Source: Luidia sarsii
Lineage: Eukaryota; Echinodermata; Asteroidea; Paxillosida; Luidiidae
Direction: 5' to 3'
DNA length: 64,000 nucleotides
Assembly (NCBI GenBank): GCA_949987565.1
Contig: OX465114.1
Location: 806,001-870,000 of the forward strand
The position numbers were made by a program, and so were the translations under genes. The notes beneath the pieces are model-generated. The model worked only from the letters and a program-made list of their open reading frames with translations, was not told the DNA's origin and did no database searches. This document shows, piece after piece, positions 62,401-64,000 of this stretch. Every line of letters begins with the position of its first letter. Within the stretch, counting starts at the first letter, position 1.

Positions 62401-64000
62401 GGAAGATAGGGTTTGCAAATTAATATTTCATTAAATATGATGATGATGAGATTCAAATTTGCCCTAAGAAGAGGTCTAGGGTTCCTCTAACGACAAGAGT
62501 TAAAGTTACTGAGTTTGGAGAACATTTCTTTTGATGGTTTTCCACGGAAAGGCAACGACCCTTCATCTGTCTGAGTGTCAACTGTGTATTCATACGAGCG
62601 GACTTTGAATCTCAGATTTTCGAGGTGATTGGCAGAGATATATTCCTTGCGTGTTCATATCGTATTACATTTAATGTTTTGATTCTTGAAACTTGGCTTG
62701 AAAGTAGCCCTAGGATTCCTGGAATGGCCTGAGTCAAAACATCTGAATTCGGAGTCAATTTCTATTCAAACATTTTCAGGAGAAGGGAGCGAGCCTACCT
62801 GTTTCTCTGAGCTGCCATTGTCCAGTCGCTGGCATTATGGTCGACGGTAGAGAGTAACTGAGCTGGAAGATAGGGTTTGCAAATTAATAGTTCATTAAAT
62901 ATGATGCTGACGAGATTCAAATTTGCCCTAGGAAGAGGTCTAAGGGTTCCTCCAAGGACAAGTGTTAAAGTTACTGAGTTTGGAGAACATTTTGTTTTGA
63001 TGGTTTTCCACGGAAAGGCAACGACCCTTCATCTGTCTGAGTGTCAGCTGTGTATTCATACGAGCGGACGTAGATTCGCAGATTTTTTATCTGATGGTCA
63101 GAGATATATTCCTATAGTTGTATTATCGTATTACAATTTAGGTTTTGGTTCTTGAAACTTGGCCTGAAAGTAGCCCTAGGATTCCTCGAATGGCCTGAGT
63201 CAAAATATCTGAATTCAGAGTCAATTTCTATTCAAACATTTTCAGGAGAAGGGAGCGACCCTACCTGTTTCTCTGAGCTGCTATTGTCCAGTCGCTGGCA
63301 TTATGGTCGACGGCAGAGAGTAACTGAGTAGGAAGATAGGGTTTGCAAATTAATATTTCTTTAAATATGATGATGACGAGATTCAAATTTGCCCTAGGAA
63401 GAGGTCTAGGGTTCCTCTAACGACAAGAGTTAAAGTTACTGAGTTTGGAGAACATTTCTTTTGATGGTTTTCCACGGAAAGGCAACGACCCTTCATCTGT
63501 CTGAGTGTCAACTGTGTATTCATACGAGCGGACTTTGAATCGCAGATTTTGGAGGTGATGGGCAGAGATATATTCCTTGCGTGTTCATATCGTATTACAT
63601 TTAAGGTTTTGATTCTTGAAACTTGGCTTGAAAGTAGCCCTAGGATTCCTGGAATGGCCTGAGTCAAAACATCTGAATTCGGAGTCAATTTCTATTCAAA
63701 CATTTTCATGAGAAGGGAGCGACCCTACCTGTTTCTCTTAGCTGCCACTGTATAGTCGCTGGCATTATGGTCGACGGCAGAGAGTAACTGAGTTGGAAGA
63801 TAGAGTTTGCAAATTAATAGTTCATTAAATATGATGCTGACGAGATTCAAATTTGCCCTAGGAAGAGGTCCAGGGTTCCTCCAAGGACAAGTGTTAAAGT
63901 TACTGAGTTTGGAGAACATTTTCTTTTGATGGTTTTCCACGGAAAGGCAACGACCCTTCATCTGTCTGAGTGTCAACTGTGTATTGATACGAGCGGACGT
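59490..64000 (+). repeat. Derived copies of the five-monomer repeat, to the window edge
   Basis: The part at about 59490-60950 matches 61814-63274 at 2324 bp, sharing CCTGTTTTTTCTGAG and CAGTCACTGGC. From about 62877 to the end the sequence matches 57764-58887 at 5113 bp (11 monomers). The array is cut by the window edge inside a monomer. Confidence 0.75.

Larger units (their letters stand above)
4191..64000 (+). repeat. 464-465 bp satellite DNA array, about 128 monomers, continuing past the window
   Basis: From 4191 to the window end the sequence is head-to-tail copies of one unit. The landmark TGGTCGACGG, or a one-base variant, recurs at 4191, 4666, 5271, 5735, 6199, 6664, 7128, 7592, 8056, 8519, 8984, 9448, 9912, 10377 and so on, at 464 or 465 bp except in the first two units. 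All copies share one orientation, with no insertion of unrelated DNA. The first units are the most divergent, and identity rises inside the array. Nearly every unit has one SalI site (GTCGAC) and one EcoRI site (GAATTC), so digestion should give a 464 bp ladder. Length variation comes mainly from a T tract before GATGG. The array has no sustained coding frame and no recognisable transposon domain. Confidence 0.98.

Noticed and set aside
9869..63976. Many minus-strand open frames of 87-142 codons, repeated along the satellite
   Set aside because: They follow the monomer, change C-terminal frame with one-base changes in the T tract, have no recognisable domain, and differ by substitutions without codon-position bias that I can see. 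They are by-products of a low-stop repeat.
4191..64000. CRISPR-like array of direct repeats with spacers
   Set aside because: The repeats are full tandem monomers with no unique spacers, and the host is an animal genome.
4191..64000. CENP-B box in the satellite
   Set aside because: I looked for the TTCG, four bases, A, two bases, CGGG pattern around the TTCG words of the monomer (ATTCGCAG, ATTCGGAG, ATTCGTAG) and none fits. Centromere identity is therefore not supported by this motif, though it is not excluded.
4191..64000. Tandemly arranged transposable element or rolling-circle element as the source of the 464 bp unit
   Set aside because: No terminal inverted repeats, target-site duplications, Helitron ends or transposase/reverse transcriptase coding were seen at monomer boundaries.

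Overview
The window is animal nuclear DNA, not bacterial or viral. Two exons separated by an intron with GT/AG ends encode part of radial spoke head protein 3 (RSPH3), a protein of the motile-cilium axoneme. The rest is non-coding repeat DNA: a tRNA-like sequence with a tandem series of tRNA-head-like units, a minisatellite carrying the TTAGGG motif, and a very large satellite array. The species cannot be named from this sequence. A metazoan, possibly a marine invertebrate, is a guess from overall character.

Layout. 1-433: five 74-75 bp tandem units that begin like the 5' half of a tRNA, ending in one full-length tRNA-like sequence with a GCA (Cys) anticodon. 515-802 and 1388-1472 (minus strand): two consecutive RSPH3 exons. 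The tRNA-like array lies in the next RSPH3 intron, and the remaining RSPH3 3' exons are off the left edge. 1473-2837: no convincing exon, but several inverted repeats and TGTACA-rich palindromes. 2838-3314: about 22 copies of a 21 bp G-rich repeat containing TTAGGG. 3315-3852: short degenerate tandem repeats of about 121 and 61 bp. 3853-4190: diverged copies of a half-unit of the satellite. 4191-64000 (edge of window): an uninterrupted head-to-tail satellite of about 128 monomers of 464-465 bp.

The satellite is the main content. Each monomer is an old dimer: its two halves (about 234 and 230 bp) still align without gaps at about 60% over a 70 bp core. The array edge at 3853-4190 carries what looks like the same half-unit at 237 bp spacing. 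Two monomer subfamilies (about 465 and 464 bp) alternate over long stretches, giving a 929 bp dimer. Multi-monomer blocks have been re-duplicated in register: a 6-mer (2787 bp), a 12-mer (5569 bp), a 4-mer (1857 bp) and a 5-mer (2323 bp), each in two adjacent near-identical copies. This is the pattern expected from repeated unequal exchange or conversion in a centromeric, pericentromeric or other heterochromatic array. No protein-coding gene, transposase, reverse transcriptase, CRISPR array or defence system was found in the satellite.

Block boundaries and shifts were worked out by eye from diagnostic variants and conserved sites. They should be read as accurate to some tens of bases.
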